64,000 bases of DNA from Flavobacterium sp. KMS (GTDB lineage: Bacteria > Bacteroidota > Bacteroidia > Flavobacteriales > Flavobacteriaceae). The stretch is from positions 1 through 64,000 of the forward strand of contig NZ_JSYP01000018.1 in assembly GCF_000813005.1 (NCBI RefSeq), written 5' to 3'. The notes under the pieces were generated by a model. It did not search any database and was not told where the DNA came from. It worked only from the letters and a program-made list of their open reading frames with translations. A program made the position numbers and the translations under genes. Positions 8,531 to 16,458 of the stretch are shown piece after piece (position 1 is the stretch's first letter; every line of letters starts with the position of its first letter).

Positions 8531-9253
8531 ATGGAAAATATAGTAATACACAAAGCCGAAACTCGTGGAAATGCAAACCACGGTTGGTTAAATGCATATC
8601 ACAGTTTTAGTTTCGCAACCTATTACGATTCAGAGCGCATACAATTTGGAGCACTCCGAGTTTTAAACGATGACACTATTGCTGCAGGAATGGGTTTTGG
8701 CACGCATCCTCACGATAATATGGAGATTATTACCATTCCGCTAGAAGGAGATTTAGCTCATAAAGACAGCATGGGAAATACCGAAATCATTAAACATGGA
8801 GATATCCAGGTAATGAGTGCCGGAACAGGGATTCAGCATAGTGAGTTTAATCCAAACGCAGATAAACAAACTAAATTATTACAGATTTGGTTGTTCCCAA
8901 ACAAACGCAATGTAACTCCTCGTTACCAACAAATTTCTTTAAAAACAGAAGACAGACATAATAAATTACAACAAGTATTATCTCCGAATCCTGATGATGC
9001 TGGAGTTTGGATTCATCAAGACGCTTGGTTTCATATGGGGAATTTTGACGCTGGAACCACAACAGAATATTCGGTTAAAAAAGAAGGAAACGGTTTATAT
9101 GCTTTTATTTTAAAAGGAAACGTAACCATCAACGGGCAAGAATTAAATACTCGTGATGCTATAGGAATCAAAGATTTTAAAACAGCAAATATTACAGCAA
9201 ATACCGATGCGGAATTTTTATTAATGGAAATTCCGATGCAAGTAAATTATTAA
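8531..9253 (+). CDS. Pirin family protein
   Basis: Pirins are two-domain cupins that bind iron; some bacterial members show quercetinase activity, others bind metabolic enzymes. The 240-residue protein has the pirin N-terminal pattern HGWLNAYHSFSFATYY and metal-site histidines in GTHPHDNMEI and TGIQHSEFN. It is of the same length class as E. coli YhhW. The second cupin domain (about 135-240) is complete. The YceI-family gene follows 47 bases downstream on the same strand with no terminator between, so the two probably form an operon. Such pairs are often linked to stress responses, but the sequence does not show a specific role. Confidence 0.9.
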   Translation: MENIVIHKAETRGNANHGWLNAYHSFSFATYYDSERIQFGALRVLNDDTIAAGMGFGTHPHDNMEIITIPLEGDLAHKDSMGNTEIIKHGDIQVMSAGTGIQHSEFNPNADKQTKLLQIWLFPNKRNVTPRYQQISLKTEDRHNKLQQVLSPNPDDAGVWIHQDAWFHMGNFDAGTTTEYSVKKEGNGLYAFILKGNVTINGQELNTRDAIGIKDFKTANITANTDAEFLLMEIPMQVNY

Positions 9254-9300
9254 TTCAACATTATAGAAAACTATTATTTAATAAATAAAAACAAAAAATT

Positions 9301-9831
9301 ATGGCAACTACAAAATGGGCAATTGACCCAACACACTCAGAAATTGGTTTTAAAGTAAAACACATGATGTTTACTAATGTTTCAGGTAAGTTTAATGACT
9401 ATGAAGCTACTATTGCAAGCAATGAGAATAACTTTGAGAACGCAGCGATTACTTTTTCTGCAGACATCAAATCTATTGATACTGGAAACACAGATAGAGA
9501 CAATCATTTAAGAAGTGCTGATTTCTTTGATATAGAAAATAGTCCAAAAATGACTTTTAAATCTAGTTCATTTACAAAAATAGACGATGGTAATTACGAA
9601 CTTACTGGTAATTTAGACATCAGAGGTGTTGAAAAACAAGTTAAACTTCCGGTAGAATTTAGCGGAATCATGACTGACCCATGGGGAAACACAAAAGTTG
9701 GTTTGAATATTACAGGAAAAATCAACCGTAAAGATTGGGGATTAAACTGGAACTCAGCATTAGAAGCTGGTGGAGTTTTAGTAAGCGATGATGTTCGTTT
9801 GAATATCGAATTGCAATTTGCAAAACAATAA
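9301..9831 (+). CDS. YceI family protein
   Basis: YceI proteins are lipocalin-like beta-barrels that bind isoprenoid-type lipids. The 176-residue sequence opens with WAIDPTHSEIGFKVKHM and contains the conserved DRDNHLRSADFFD and the C-terminal GVLVSDDVRLNIELQ. Unlike E. coli YceI it lacks a signal peptide, so a cytoplasmic location is likely, as in many Bacteroidota members. It follows the pirin gene and ends shortly before a strong terminator, which marks the operon end. Confidence 0.92.
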   Translation: MATTKWAIDPTHSEIGFKVKHMMFTNVSGKFNDYEATIASNENNFENAAITFSADIKSIDTGNTDRDNHLRSADFFDIENSPKMTFKSSSFTKIDDGNYELTGNLDIRGVEKQVKLPVEFSGIMTDPWGNTKVGLNITGKINRKDWGLNWNSALEAGGVLVSDDVRLNIELQFAKQ

Positions 9832-9866
9832 TTACCCCTACATAAATTTTAGTATTTAATTTGGTT

Positions 9867-9906
9867 AAAACCCTATGCTTTGAAAGAAGTATAGGGTTTT
9901 GTTTTT
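9867..9906 (+). terminator. Rho-independent terminator after the YceI gene
   Basis: AAAACCCTATGCTT (9867-9880) pairs with AAGTATAGGGTTTT (9887-9900) with one G-U wobble and a six-base loop, followed by GTTTTTTG. It lies 36 bases after the stop codon and closes the pirin-YceI unit. Confidence 0.85.
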
Positions 9907-10044
9907 TGTGTTTTCTAAACAACACCGAATGTTTGCGGGGCTTCGCCTCCGCTCAGCCTGACAACCGTTTTCATCTTGCTTCTTGCTTCTTTCAGCCCTC
10001 ATCTTACTTCTCTTATCTTGCTTCTCTCACCTCTCAAAAAAAAG

Positions 10045-10908
10045 CTACTTCTTCAAATTCCTAAACTCGGTTGGCGATAAGTTGGTATATTTTTTAAAGA
10101 CTCTAGAGAAATACGAATAATCATCATACCCAACTTCTTCTGCAATTTCATTTACTGCTAGTTGTTTATCAATTAGCATTCTTTTTATCTCCAAAACAAC
10201 TCGGTCTGTAATTACTTCTGTCGCAGTTTTTTTTAAAATATCATTACATATTCTATTAAGATGCTTTAAGGTAATATGTAATTGTTCGGCGTAAAATGAA
10301 GGCGATTTATTAGTCTTAAAATGAAGTTCCAAAAGCTCTTCAAATTTCTTTATTTTTATGTTATAAGGATGTACTTCATGAACATCAGAATCATCATATT
10401 TCCTTGCAATTTCTATATGAATTGAATCTAAAAGATTAAGCATTTTATCCAACTGGTATTTATTCTTCTGCTTACTTTCTCGCATTAACAACTCAAAATA
10501 AGGCGCAATTCCTTTTATAGAATCGGCATCAAAATAAACTTGAGGTTTATTATTTATCGAACTGTAAAAAGCATAATCATTGATTTTTTTTTGACCAAAA
10601 TACAGGTTGTACATTTCCTGAGAGAAGATTACAACATATCCTTCAATATCTTGTGCTAAACTCCAAAAATGGATTTGTCCGGGCTGAAGCAAAAACAAAC
10701 TTCCTTTTTTTATATCAAATCTATCAAAATCAATCTCATGAATTCCAGAACCATCCGTAAACAAAACCATTAAATAGGAATCATGACGATGTGGCTTCTC
10801 GACAAAACTGTGTGTTTTTAAATGTTCGGTAAACGAATTAACATAAAAATCACTCCTCGTATCATTACAACTAAAATTGGTAACGCTATAAATTGGATAC
10901 TTTTTCAT
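10045..10908 (-). CDS. AraC family transcriptional regulator with cupin sensor domain
   Basis: The 287-residue protein has an N-terminal cupin-like domain (about 35-110, with EKPHRHDSYLMVLFTDGSG and LFLLQPGQIHFW) and a C-terminal AraC double helix-turn-helix (about 185-285), including IAEEVGYDDYSYFSRVFKK and the closing NLSPTEFRNLK. It would bind a small ligand and act as a DNA-binding activator. The neighbours are the pirin/YceI pair (convergent) and a DUF983 gene (divergent). The target cannot be told; the divergent orientation makes the DUF983 gene or autoregulation possible. Confidence 0.9.
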   Translation of the reverse strand: MKKYPIYSVTNFSCNDTRSDFYVNSFTEHLKTHSFVEKPHRHDSYLMVLFTDGSGIHEIDFDRFDIKKGSLFLLQPGQIHFWSLAQDIEGYVVIFSQEMYNLYFGQKKINDYAFYSSINNKPQVYFDADSIKGIAPYFELLMRESKQKNKYQLDKMLNLLDSIHIEIARKYDDSDVHEVHPYNIKIKKFEELLELHFKTNKSPSFYAEQLHITLKHLNRICNDILKKTATEVITDRVVLEIKRMLIDKQLAVNEIAEEVGYDDYSYFSRVFKKYTNLSPTEFRNLKK

Positions 10909-11006
10909 GCTATAAATGTCTTTATTGTGCTATAATAAGCGAAGATATAAAAACAGAATTGAAAACCAGCGCGGTATCTTTGTATATAATAAAAAATGAA
11001 TCAATT

Positions 11007-11369
11007 ATGTCATATATGATCACCCATGTTTTAAGAAATGAATGTCCTAATTGTCACAAAGGAAAAGTTCTAGATGAGAAAAATATATTTTTCACATTCA
11101 AATTTCCAAAAATGCACAAAACTTGTAGTGAATGTGGTTTTAAATTCGAGAAAGAACCTGGTTTCTTTTTTGGCGCCATGTATATGAGCTATGGACTAAC
11201 TGTAGCACAAGGCATTGCTACTTATTGCATTGCTCAATTTTTCTTTGAAAAAAATTTCGATTTAAGAATCATTCCAATTATTGCCGTAGTGATTATTGCT
11301 TTTTCTTTCTTTAATATCCGACTTTCGAGATTGTTATGGATTTACATGTTTAAGAATTATTCAAGCTAA
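11007..11369 (+). CDS. DUF983 membrane protein with zinc-ribbon-like cysteines
   Basis: From the ATG at 11007 the protein has 120 residues. It starts with two CxxC-type motifs (CPNCHKGK and CSECGFKF), the standard N-terminus of DUF983, then EKEPGFFFGAMYMSYG and two membrane helices (about 55-77 and 85-106). The frame stays open upstream to 10893, but that extension overlaps the divergent AraC gene start and adds residues foreign to the family, so 11007 (or the ATG at 11016) is preferred. Function is unknown; the domain is widespread in Bacteroidota and alphaproteobacteria. Confidence 0.8.
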   Translation: MSYMITHVLRNECPNCHKGKVLDEKNIFFTFKFPKMHKTCSECGFKFEKEPGFFFGAMYMSYGLTVAQGIATYCIAQFFFEKNFDLRIIPIIAVVIIAFSFFNIRLSRLLWIYMFKNYSS

Positions 11370-11377
11370 AAAAATAG

Positions 11378-11385
11378 TATTTTTG
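11378..11385 (+). promoter_or_regulatory. -7 box upstream of fabD
   Basis: TATTTTTG fits TAnnTTTG and lies 59 bases before the fabD ATG, in the gap after the DUF983 stop. This suggests that fabD has its own promoter. Confidence 0.45.
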
Positions 11386-11444
11386 TCTTTCAATTGAAAC
11401 TAATTTTTCAATCTTAGAATCACTAAATTTTTAAATTAAAAGAA

Positions 11445-12320
11445 ATGAAAGCATACGTATTTCCAGGTCAAGGTGCACAATTTACAGGAATGGGCAAAGA
11501 CTTATATGAAAATTCGGCTTTAGCCAAAGAATTATTTGAAAGAGCTAATGAAATATTAGGTTTCAGAATCACAGATATCATGTTCGAAGGTACTGCCGAA
11601 GAACTAAAAGAAACCAAAGTAACCCAGCCTGCTGTATTCTTGCATTCGGTTATTTTAGCCAAAACTTTGGGAGAAGATTTTAAACCAGAAATGGTAGCAG
11701 GTCATTCTTTAGGAGAATTTTCTGCTCTAGTTGCAAACGGTACTTTATCTTTTGAAGACGGATTAAAATTAGTTTCTCAACGTGCTTTGGCAATGCAAAA
11801 AGCATGCGAAATTACTCCATCTACAATGGCTGCAGTTTTAGGATTAGCAGATAACGTAGTGGAAGAAGTTTGTGCTTCGATAGACGGAATTGTAGTTGCT
11901 GCAAACTATAACTGTCCTGGACAATTAGTGATTTCTGGCGAAACTACTGCTGTTGAAAAAGCTTGTGAAGCAATGAAAGCTGCTGGTGCAAAACGTGCTT
12001 TAATATTACCTGTTGGTGGAGCTTTTCACTCACCAATGATGGAGCCTGCAAGAGAAGAATTAGCTGCTGCGATTGAAGCAACAACTTTCTCTACTCCTAT
12101 TTGCCCAGTATATCAAAACGTAACTGCAAGTGCAGTTTCTGATGCAAACGAAATAAAAAAGAATTTAATCATTCAGCTTACAGCTCCTGTAAAATGGACA
12201 CAATCTGTACAACAAATGATTGCTGATGGTGCTACTTTATTTACAGAAGTAGGTCCAGGAAAAGTTTTAGCTGGATTAATTGGAAAAATTGATAAAGAAG
12301 CTGTTACGGCGAATGCATAA
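11445..12320 (+). CDS. fabD: Malonyl-CoA:ACP transacylase
   Basis: FabD loads malonyl groups from CoA onto acyl carrier protein for fatty acid synthesis. The 291-residue protein starts VFPGQGAQFTGMGKDLY. The nucleophile motif GHSLGEF puts the catalytic serine at residue 88, and GGAFHSPMM gives the catalytic histidine at 195. Length and motifs are complete. The gene stands alone, not in a fab cluster, between a candidate promoter and a clear terminator. Confidence 0.96.
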   Translation: MKAYVFPGQGAQFTGMGKDLYENSALAKELFERANEILGFRITDIMFEGTAEELKETKVTQPAVFLHSVILAKTLGEDFKPEMVAGHSLGEFSALVANGTLSFEDGLKLVSQRALAMQKACEITPSTMAAVLGLADNVVEEVCASIDGIVVAANYNCPGQLVISGETTAVEKACEAMKAAGAKRALILPVGGAFHSPMMEPAREELAAAIEATTFSTPICPVYQNVTASAVSDANEIKKNLIIQLTAPVKWTQSVQQMIADGATLFTEVGPGKVLAGLIGKIDKEAVTANA

Positions 12321-12377
12321 TTTTAAGTAGTAGTTACAGTTTTAAGTAGTCAGTCTAAAAATTGTCAATACAAATAG

Positions 12378-12412
12378 AATCCTCACAAGCATATGTTTGT
12401 GGGGATTTTTTT
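12378..12412 (+). terminator. Rho-independent terminator after fabD
   Basis: AATCCTCACAA (12378-12388) pairs with TTGTGGGGATT (12397-12407) with one wobble, followed by a T run. It lies 58 bases after the fabD stop. Confidence 0.85.
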
Positions 12413-12480
12413 ATTATCCACACCATCAATACAATAGTATTTATGTAATTTTGAAAATCCACACAAATCACAAAACCATA

Positions 12481-12807
12481 ATGACGTCCGAAGAATTTAC
12501 TTTCATAAAAACCGATAAAAAGATAATTAAACTATACTTTGATACTATCGCTGTCATTACTGGTTTAGGGAATTATGTACAAATAATAACTGTAGATAAC
12601 ACAAAATACACCTATTACAAATCTCTAAAAGAATTAATAGATGTATTACCCAAAGAATTTATGAGAGTTCATAATTCATCAATAGTCAATTTAACTAATA
12701 TCGACAGCATAGAAGATAACCATATTATTGCCAAGGGAAACAAAATCACCATTGGCAAAACCTACAAAGAATGTCTAAATACTGCTCTCGATAAATTTAT
12801 GTTATAA
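12481..12807 (+). CDS. Stand-alone LytTR DNA-binding domain protein
   Basis: From the ATG at 12481 the protein has 108 residues and consists almost only of a LytTR domain: FIKTDKKIIKLYFDTIAVI, the YYKSLKELIDVLP helix, and FMRVHNSSIVNLTNIDSIE. There is no receiver domain and no membrane segment. The frame extends upstream to 12397, but that part crosses the fabD terminator hairpin, so the later ATG is right. Domain-only LytTR proteins usually work as DNA-binding regulators, some with a partner membrane protein. No such partner is adjacent; the next gene is a secreted SnoaL-like protein. Confidence 0.8.
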   Translation: MTSEEFTFIKTDKKIIKLYFDTIAVITGLGNYVQIITVDNTKYTYYKSLKELIDVLPKEFMRVHNSSIVNLTNIDSIEDNHIIAKGNKITIGKTYKECLNTALDKFML

Positions 12808-12920
12808 CCATCTATATAAAAAAACAAGCAGTATGTGTAGTATTTACACACTACTGTATAAAATAGTTTCATGTGCTTTATACTTTGTTTTCATTTGCCT
12901 GAACATTAAACAATTCAGTA

Positions 12921-13442
12921 ATGATTAAAGCAATTTTAAAAATCACACTAGCTATTATTATGACTACACAAATTTCGAATGCACAAAAATATCCTCTAAA
13001 GGAAGATGTAGCTACTATTAATGGAATTATGAAAGCTACTTATGAGGCAGTTTCTGGAGAAGCTGGCGAAAAAAGACAATGGGAACGCGACCTTTCACTT
13101 CATGATTCAAATGCTATCTATTCTTTTCCATTAGAAAACGCCGCAGGAAAACTACAACATACTACTATGTCTCTTAAAGAGTTTCACAAAGAAACGGATG
13201 ATATGGTTGCAAAAACAGCTTTCTATGAAAATGAAATAAACAGAGAAGTTCGTGTGTTTGGAAATATTGCGCACGTTTGGAGCACTTACGAAACTCGATT
13301 AGTAAAAAACGGTCCTGTTGCCCGAAGAGGCATTAACAGTATACAACTTTATTATAACGAAGGAAGATGGTGGATTATATCCTGGATTTTTGATAAAGAA
13401 AAAGAAAACCAAAAAATCCCGCAAACTTTCGATCCGAAATAA
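12921..13442 (+). CDS. SnoaL-like (NTF2-fold) secreted protein
   Basis: The 173-residue protein has a probable signal peptide (residues 4-20, cleavage after SNAQ). The mature part has the NTF2-like cone fold pattern: a long N-terminal helix, EVRVFGNIAHVWSTYETRL, and the closing strand pair INSIQLYYNEGRWWIISWIFD. Members bind small hydrophobic molecules or act as isomerases, and many have no known function. It is 113 bases downstream of the LytTR gene and could be its target; this is inferred from position only. Confidence 0.75.
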   Translation: MIKAILKITLAIIMTTQISNAQKYPLKEDVATINGIMKATYEAVSGEAGEKRQWERDLSLHDSNAIYSFPLENAAGKLQHTTMSLKEFHKETDDMVAKTAFYENEINREVRVFGNIAHVWSTYETRLVKNGPVARRGINSIQLYYNEGRWWIISWIFDKEKENQKIPQTFDPK

Positions 13443-13454
13443 CAACTCTACATT

Positions 13455-13485
13455 ATCCTAACAGGTTTTAAAAACCTGTTAGGAT
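13455..13485. repeat. Perfect 15-bp inverted repeat element
   Basis: ATCCTAACAGGTTTT (13455-13469) is followed after one base by its exact complement (13471-13485). It lies 13 bases after the SnoaL-like gene. It has no U-tract and is the kind of AT-centred palindrome that recurs between genes in Flavobacterium. It may still end transcripts from the plus strand and from the convergent phosphodiesterase gene. Confidence 0.65.
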
Positions 13486-13562
13486 ATTAGAATATACATT
13501 ATATCATACCTACAAGACTTAAAAAACACCTTGCAGAATTAGAGTTCATATCAAAAAGCAAA

Positions 13563-14762
13563 TTATCTCGCCTGAACAGCTGTATCTGTAAAATCAGAAA
13601 ACACACCATCCAATCCTAATTTATAGAAAGCCTGATATTCTAAAGTTGGGTTATTCTTATAATTACTCAACAATCGTTTCCCTTCATTTCTAAACGTATA
13701 AGCATGTACTAACAATCCTTTTTTATGCGCATCTGAAATTAAAGTTGTTGGCGACAACGCTTCTTTATCAGCATCATCTACTTTCCCGTCGGCATTTATA
13801 TCATCAGCCTTTCCATCTTTATTTACATCTGTTCCTTTATAAGGAATAATAAAAGGCTTCCAAGGACCGATACCATTTGCATATGTTTTAACAAAATCCA
13901 AACCTTCCTGAGTTCTAAAAAATCCGTAATCTCTAGTGTCTCCTTTTAAATGCCAATCATACGGTTTTCCATCAGAAATAATCTCTCCTTCGGGAACTGT
14001 AAAAATCAAATCACCATTTAAAGCCACATCATAGCAACTTAACAACTGGATAATTTTAACTGTTGATTTACTTCTGATATATTGCAAATTAGAAACTTCA
14101 AACGACTGAATATAAACTGGAGATGAAGCACTGTTCCAACCTTCCGCAGTTAACATCTCTAATAATTTATCTGTGATTTTTAAACCTAATGCTTCATGAA
14201 AAGAAGGGTGTTTTGTTTCAGGATAAATCCCTATAACACGTCCTGATTGTGCTGATTTCTGTTTTGCCAAAGCAATAACTTCTGCAAATGTTGGAATCGA
14301 ATATTTATTATTATACGCTTGAGAACGCTCCGCAAAAGCTTGTTTTGCTTTTAATTGTTTTATTTCTGCCAAAGTAAAATCAGAAACAAACCAATCGGTT
14401 ATCATTGCACCATCAATATTTTTGGTAGTTTTTTTAGAAGCAAAAGCTGGAATTTCTGACACATTTGTAGTTCCGGATAACATTGGTTCATGACGAACTA
14501 CTAGTTGTCCATCTTTCGTCATTACTAAATCGGGCTCTATAAAATCGGCTCCCATTTCTATAGCTTTTGTATATCCTTCGATTGTATGCTCTGGCAAATA
14601 ACCCGATGCACCACGATGAGCTACTACAATAGGATTTGCCCCTGTTAAAGTTGGATATTTTCCATTTTCGGGCGTTTGATTATCATCATTCATATCACAA
14701 GCCAATAACAAAATTACAGCACTTAAGAAAATTGTACTTTTTAAAATTTGAAATGAGTTCAT
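13563..14762 (-). CDS. Lipoprotein glycerophosphodiester phosphodiesterase (GlpQ type)
   Basis: This enzyme hydrolyses glycerophosphodiesters to glycerol 3-phosphate and an alcohol. The signal peptide ends in a lipobox LLLAC with the lipidated cysteine at residue 22, so it is anchored in an envelope membrane. The catalytic domain starts VVAHRGASGYLPEHT with His49 and Arg50, the metal residues E76 and D78 in FIEPDLVM, and His91 in VVRHEP. At 399 residues it is longer than E. coli GlpQ, partly through an insert at about 311-333 with two calcium-loop-like motifs (DVNKDGKADD, DINADGKVDDAD). No glycerol phosphate transporter is adjacent. Confidence 0.92.
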   Translation of the reverse strand: MNSFQILKSTIFLSAVILLLACDMNDDNQTPENGKYPTLTGANPIVVAHRGASGYLPEHTIEGYTKAIEMGADFIEPDLVMTKDGQLVVRHEPMLSGTTNVSEIPAFASKKTTKNIDGAMITDWFVSDFTLAEIKQLKAKQAFAERSQAYNNKYSIPTFAEVIALAKQKSAQSGRVIGIYPETKHPSFHEALGLKITDKLLEMLTAEGWNSASSPVYIQSFEVSNLQYIRSKSTVKIIQLLSCYDVALNGDLIFTVPEGEIISDGKPYDWHLKGDTRDYGFFRTQEGLDFVKTYANGIGPWKPFIIPYKGTDVNKDGKADDINADGKVDDADKEALSPTTLISDAHKKGLLVHAYTFRNEGKRLLSNYKNNPTLEYQAFYKLGLDGVFSDFTDTAVQAR

Positions 14763-14856
14763 AGTTTATATTTTTAGCAAATAAATGCCATTTTCACTCA
14801 ACAAACGTTAGCACTGAGTTAAGTATCAGTTATATAATTTTACAATAAAAATAGAT

Positions 14857-15168
14857 TTACAAAACATTTGCTTCTTCGCAATGATTATTTAAAATTCCCG
14901 TAATCAAGAAGTTTTCATTCTGCTTTTCGAAGAAAATAAACCATGTAGTTCTTTTATTTACTTTATAGAAAATGTAATTTGAACCTAAATATTGTATTCT
15001 TTTAGGAGTTATTCTATGCTGACTTGATTTAATATTTCCAGAAACAAAATCATAAATATTCAAAACATACTCTTCAGCTGTTTCTATAAAACCAAAATAG
15101 TCATTTTTATATAAAACACGAACCAAATCATCTAAATAACTAATTACATGTGATGTGTAAGCAAGCAT
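14857..15168 (-). CDS. RelE/ParE-like toxin of a type II toxin-antitoxin pair
   Basis: From the ATG at 15168 the protein has 103 residues. Its pattern fits the RelE/ParE fold: helical N-terminal half, then strands HRITPKRIQYLGSNYIFYKV and TTWFIFFEKQNENFLITGIL, ending in a short helix. The start overlaps the stop codon of the upstream small gene (TAATG), the usual coupling of antitoxin followed by toxin. A longer frame from 15183 would intrude into the antitoxin gene and is less likely. Family assignment is by fold pattern and context, so the exact subfamily and the mode of action (mRNA cleavage or gyrase) remain open. Confidence 0.65.
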   Translation of the reverse strand: MLAYTSHVISYLDDLVRVLYKNDYFGFIETAEEYVLNIYDFVSGNIKSSQHRITPKRIQYLGSNYIFYKVNKRTTWFIFFEKQNENFLITGILNNHCEEANVL

Positions 15169-15362
15169 TATTTTCCCCACCACTCACGTATTCGTTTAAT
15201 AGATTCTGCTTTTGCTTCTTCGGGCGTATATCCTTTTTTCATCTCTTCATCAAAATCAAAAGTAGCCCTGTCGATTCCCTTAAATTTAACTTTAGAAACC
15301 TCATATTCAACCGAAGGTTCTTCGACTTTATTTATTTTGGAGTTTTCTTTTTTAGCATTCAT
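15168..15362 (-). CDS. Probable antitoxin of the adjacent RelE/ParE-like pair
   Basis: This 64-residue charged protein lies directly upstream of the toxin with a four-base stop/start overlap. It is rich in Lys and Glu, has a disordered-looking N-terminus (MNAKKENSKINKVEEPS), a strand-like EYEVSKVKFKGID, and a C-terminal helix EEAKAESIKRIREWW that could wrap the toxin. No standard DNA-binding domain is obvious. The call rests mainly on gene order, size and coupling. Confidence 0.6.
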   Translation of the reverse strand: MNAKKENSKINKVEEPSVEYEVSKVKFKGIDRATFDFDEEMKKGYTPEEAKAESIKRIREWWGK

Positions 15363-15411
15363 GATAAATTTATTTAACAGTCAAATTTACAACATTTTAC
15401 ACCAAACAAAA

Positions 15412-15445
15412 AATCCCAAACTATCATAAATAATAATTTGGGATT
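15412..15445 (-). terminator. Terminator after the EamA transporter gene
   Basis: AATCCCAAA (15412-15420) pairs with TTTGGGATT (15437-15445). Read on the minus strand it is followed by TTTTTTG, 24 bases after the EamA stop. Confidence 0.8.
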
Positions 15446-15469
15446 CCTATTTAATTAGAAACAAGATTT

Positions 15470-16375
15470 TTATACAATCTTTTTTTCTTTCTTTTTATAA
15501 TTGATAATAAAAACGCCTGATATAATAAGTGCCGTAGCAATAATAAAATCGACAGTGATTACTTCATCCAACAACAACCACCCCAGAAAAACTGCAATTA
15601 TAGTATTAAAGTAAGACAAAATAGAAACCTGAATAGCCGTTACTCGTTTTAAAGCATAATGATAGGAGAAAAAAGCAAGTATAGACCCAAAAACAGACAA
15701 ATACAAAGCTGCCAAAATACTTCTCGTACTCCATAAGCTCACATCTGGATTTGGAGAAAAAATAAATGCCAAAACCAACTGAACCAAAGTAGCAATTGTA
15801 AACTGATAAAATAAATTCAGCGTAATATTATTCGATTTATGAGCGTGAGTCTTTGTATAAATTGTACCTGCCGCCCAACCTAAAATTGCTAAACTCATAA
15901 ATATAAGTCCGTGTTGGTAATTAGAATCTAAAAATGAACCAAGTCCATCTTTAAAAATAAAAACAACTCCTGTAAAACCAATTATTACTCCTATAACACC
16001 TTTTAAGCTTGGTTTTTGCAATCCGAATAAAACACTTCCTATAAAAATAAGTACTGGTGATAAAGCACTCATTATAGATGCTAACCCACTCGGTAAAGTT
16101 TGTTCCGCAACTGTAGTAAAACCATTTGCAATTACAATCATTAATAAAGCTGGAATTAATTGGTGCTTAAAATTCTCCCAACCAATCCATTTTAATTCTT
16201 TTTTAAACAGTAAAATAGTCATCGCTATTAATCCTGCTAACCCCTGACGAATAGAAGTTACAAACCATGGCGGAATTGTTTCTACCGCAACCCTGATTCC
16301 TAAAAAAGTTGTTCCCCACACAATCCCTACTGTTGCCATACAGAGATATAATTTATAATCTGGCTTTTGTTGCAT
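15470..16375 (-). CDS. EamA/DMT family transporter
   Basis: The 301-residue protein has ten membrane segments in the two-repeat EamA layout typical of drug/metabolite exporters. The N-terminal repeat begins VGIVWGTTFLGIRVAV and the second repeat FMSLAILGWAAGTIY. I start it at the ATG at 16375. The frame extends 12 codons further to 16411, but that stretch covers half of a perfect terminator hairpin belonging to galE, so it cannot be the real start. The substrate is unknown; members export amino acids, nucleosides or drugs. It is a separate unit from galE because the terminator lies between them. Confidence 0.88.
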   Translation of the reverse strand: MQQKPDYKLYLCMATVGIVWGTTFLGIRVAVETIPPWFVTSIRQGLAGLIAMTILLFKKELKWIGWENFKHQLIPALLMIVIANGFTTVAEQTLPSGLASIMSALSPVLIFIGSVLFGLQKPSLKGVIGVIIGFTGVVFIFKDGLGSFLDSNYQHGLIFMSLAILGWAAGTIYTKTHAHKSNNITLNLFYQFTIATLVQLVLAFIFSPNPDVSLWSTRSILAALYLSVFGSILAFFSYHYALKRVTAIQVSILSYFNTIIAVFLGWLLLDEVITVDFIIATALIISGVFIINYKKKEKKIV

Positions 16376-16400
16376 CGCTAATACTATGTCTTTTAAATAA

Positions 16401-16438
16401 AAAAGTCCCAAATTATAATGCTATAATTTGGGACTTTT
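16401..16438 (-). terminator. Strong terminator after galE
   Basis: A perfect 17-bp stem (16401-16417 with 16422-16438, arm AAAAGTCCCAAATTATA) closes on a four-base loop 21 bases after the galE stop. It separates the DegT-galE unit from the EamA gene and helps to set the EamA start. Confidence 0.9.
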
Positions 16439-16458
16439 AAAATACTATCTATTTTAAA

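Noticed and set aside
10893..11006. Longer N-terminus of the DUF983 protein
   Set aside because: It overlaps the divergent AraC gene start and adds residues not found before the CPNC motif in the family.
16376..16411. Longer N-terminus of the EamA transporter
   Set aside because: It would cover part of the perfect galE terminator hairpin, and the family starts at the later ATG.
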